Made by a program: the position numbers and the translations under genes
Origin: Hyperoplus lanceolatus
Taxonomy: Eukaryota; Chordata; Actinopteri; Uranoscopiformes; Ammodytidae
Reading direction: 5' to 3'
Assembly: GCA_026929865.2 (NCBI GenBank)
Contig: CM049403.1
Coordinates: 9,648,001-9,712,000 of the forward strand
DNA length: 64,000 nt
Notes under the pieces: generated by a model
What the model was told of the DNA's origin: nothing
The model's database searches: none
The model's input: only the letters and a program-made list of their open reading frames with translations
Shown here: in pieces, positions 63,701 through 64,000 of the stretch
How the letters are laid out: each line of letters begins with the position of its first letter
Position numbering within the stretch: position 1 is the first letter of the stretch

Positions 63701-64000
63701 AGTCGATTGTAATTTTCCCATCTCTTGACAAAATAATATCAGGGCAATAAGGACATATTCAATAAGTCATCAGTCTGGTGTCAGAGGGGGCTGAGCACTT
63801 GACACATGAGATAAAAGAGCCTGGCATGGGCCGCCGAACATGCATGGCTGTGTGCTCGAGGGAAGATCTGACAGCTGCTCTATAAGCAGTAATCACTGGT
63901 GTGAACATCATCATTCAAAGAGCACTGCATGGTTAGTGCTATTTGTTATGCTGTTTGTCAAATGTCATGGTGACACTGAGCCAGATTGTGACAAAAGAGG
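60701..64000. other. upstream region of lnx1, no gene recognised
   Basis: Apart from a retroelement tail at about 62660-62740, I see no exon, RNA gene or transposon boundary. The next gene is not reached. Confidence 0.55.
62660..62740 (+). mobile_element. retroelement 3' tail with (TTGCC)n
   Basis: AGCACTTTGAGTGGCCTTGT, GCTATATAAATAAA, then tandem CTTGC units. This is the same kind of 3' end as at 27720 but with a pentanucleotide tail. Confidence 0.6.

Overview
The window is vertebrate nuclear DNA, almost certainly from a teleost fish. The genes are split into short exons with GT-AG introns. Dinucleotide microsatellites are frequent, and there are many short DNA transposons and tRNA-derived SINEs of fish type. 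I see no bacterial, plasmid, phage or CRISPR features. The species cannot be named from this sequence.

Two protein-coding genes are present, arranged tail to tail. From 1 to 24269 on the + strand lies the 3' part of a fip1l1 gene, which encodes a CPSF polyadenylation subunit. Ten coding exons join in one continuous frame (1002 bp, 333 codons plus stop), and the 5' exons lie before the window. From 54645 down to 25381 on the - strand lies a complete lnx1 gene, encoding the RING/PDZ ubiquitin ligase Ligand of Numb-X 1. Ten coding exons join in frame (2292 bp, 763 aa). A second, alternative first coding exon at 48704-48795 would give the RING-less (p70-type) isoform. A possible untranslated first exon ends at 59363. 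The FIP1L1/LNX1 convergent pair is also found in human 4q12. The two stop codons are only 1.1 kb apart, and the candidate poly(A) signals imply overlapping 3' UTRs.

The rest is intron, flank and repeats. Four hAT-type insertions have direct repeats of 8-9 bp that I could read directly: 9199-10505, 14737-15786, 18274-20169 and 31663-32241. One is inserted inside a SINE, and one inside a TTAA-flanked MITE whose uninterrupted paralogue lies at 53681-53915. One retains the C-terminal end of a hAT transposase. A 225-bp element at 30526-30750 interrupts another MITE. The hAT-like elements at 31663-32241 and 42414-42959 carry a shared short ATG-containing segment, with a splice-donor-like end in the first copy, that looks like a captured first exon. 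Two copies of one tRNA-derived SINE lie at 53933 and 60531.

No wholly new multi-gene system is visible. The most interesting points are the conserved signal-peptide-like lnx1 alternative exon, a His-rich PDZ1-PDZ2 linker, a weak 5' splice site followed by a long CA repeat in the last fip1l1 intron, and the nested transposons with readable insertion sites.
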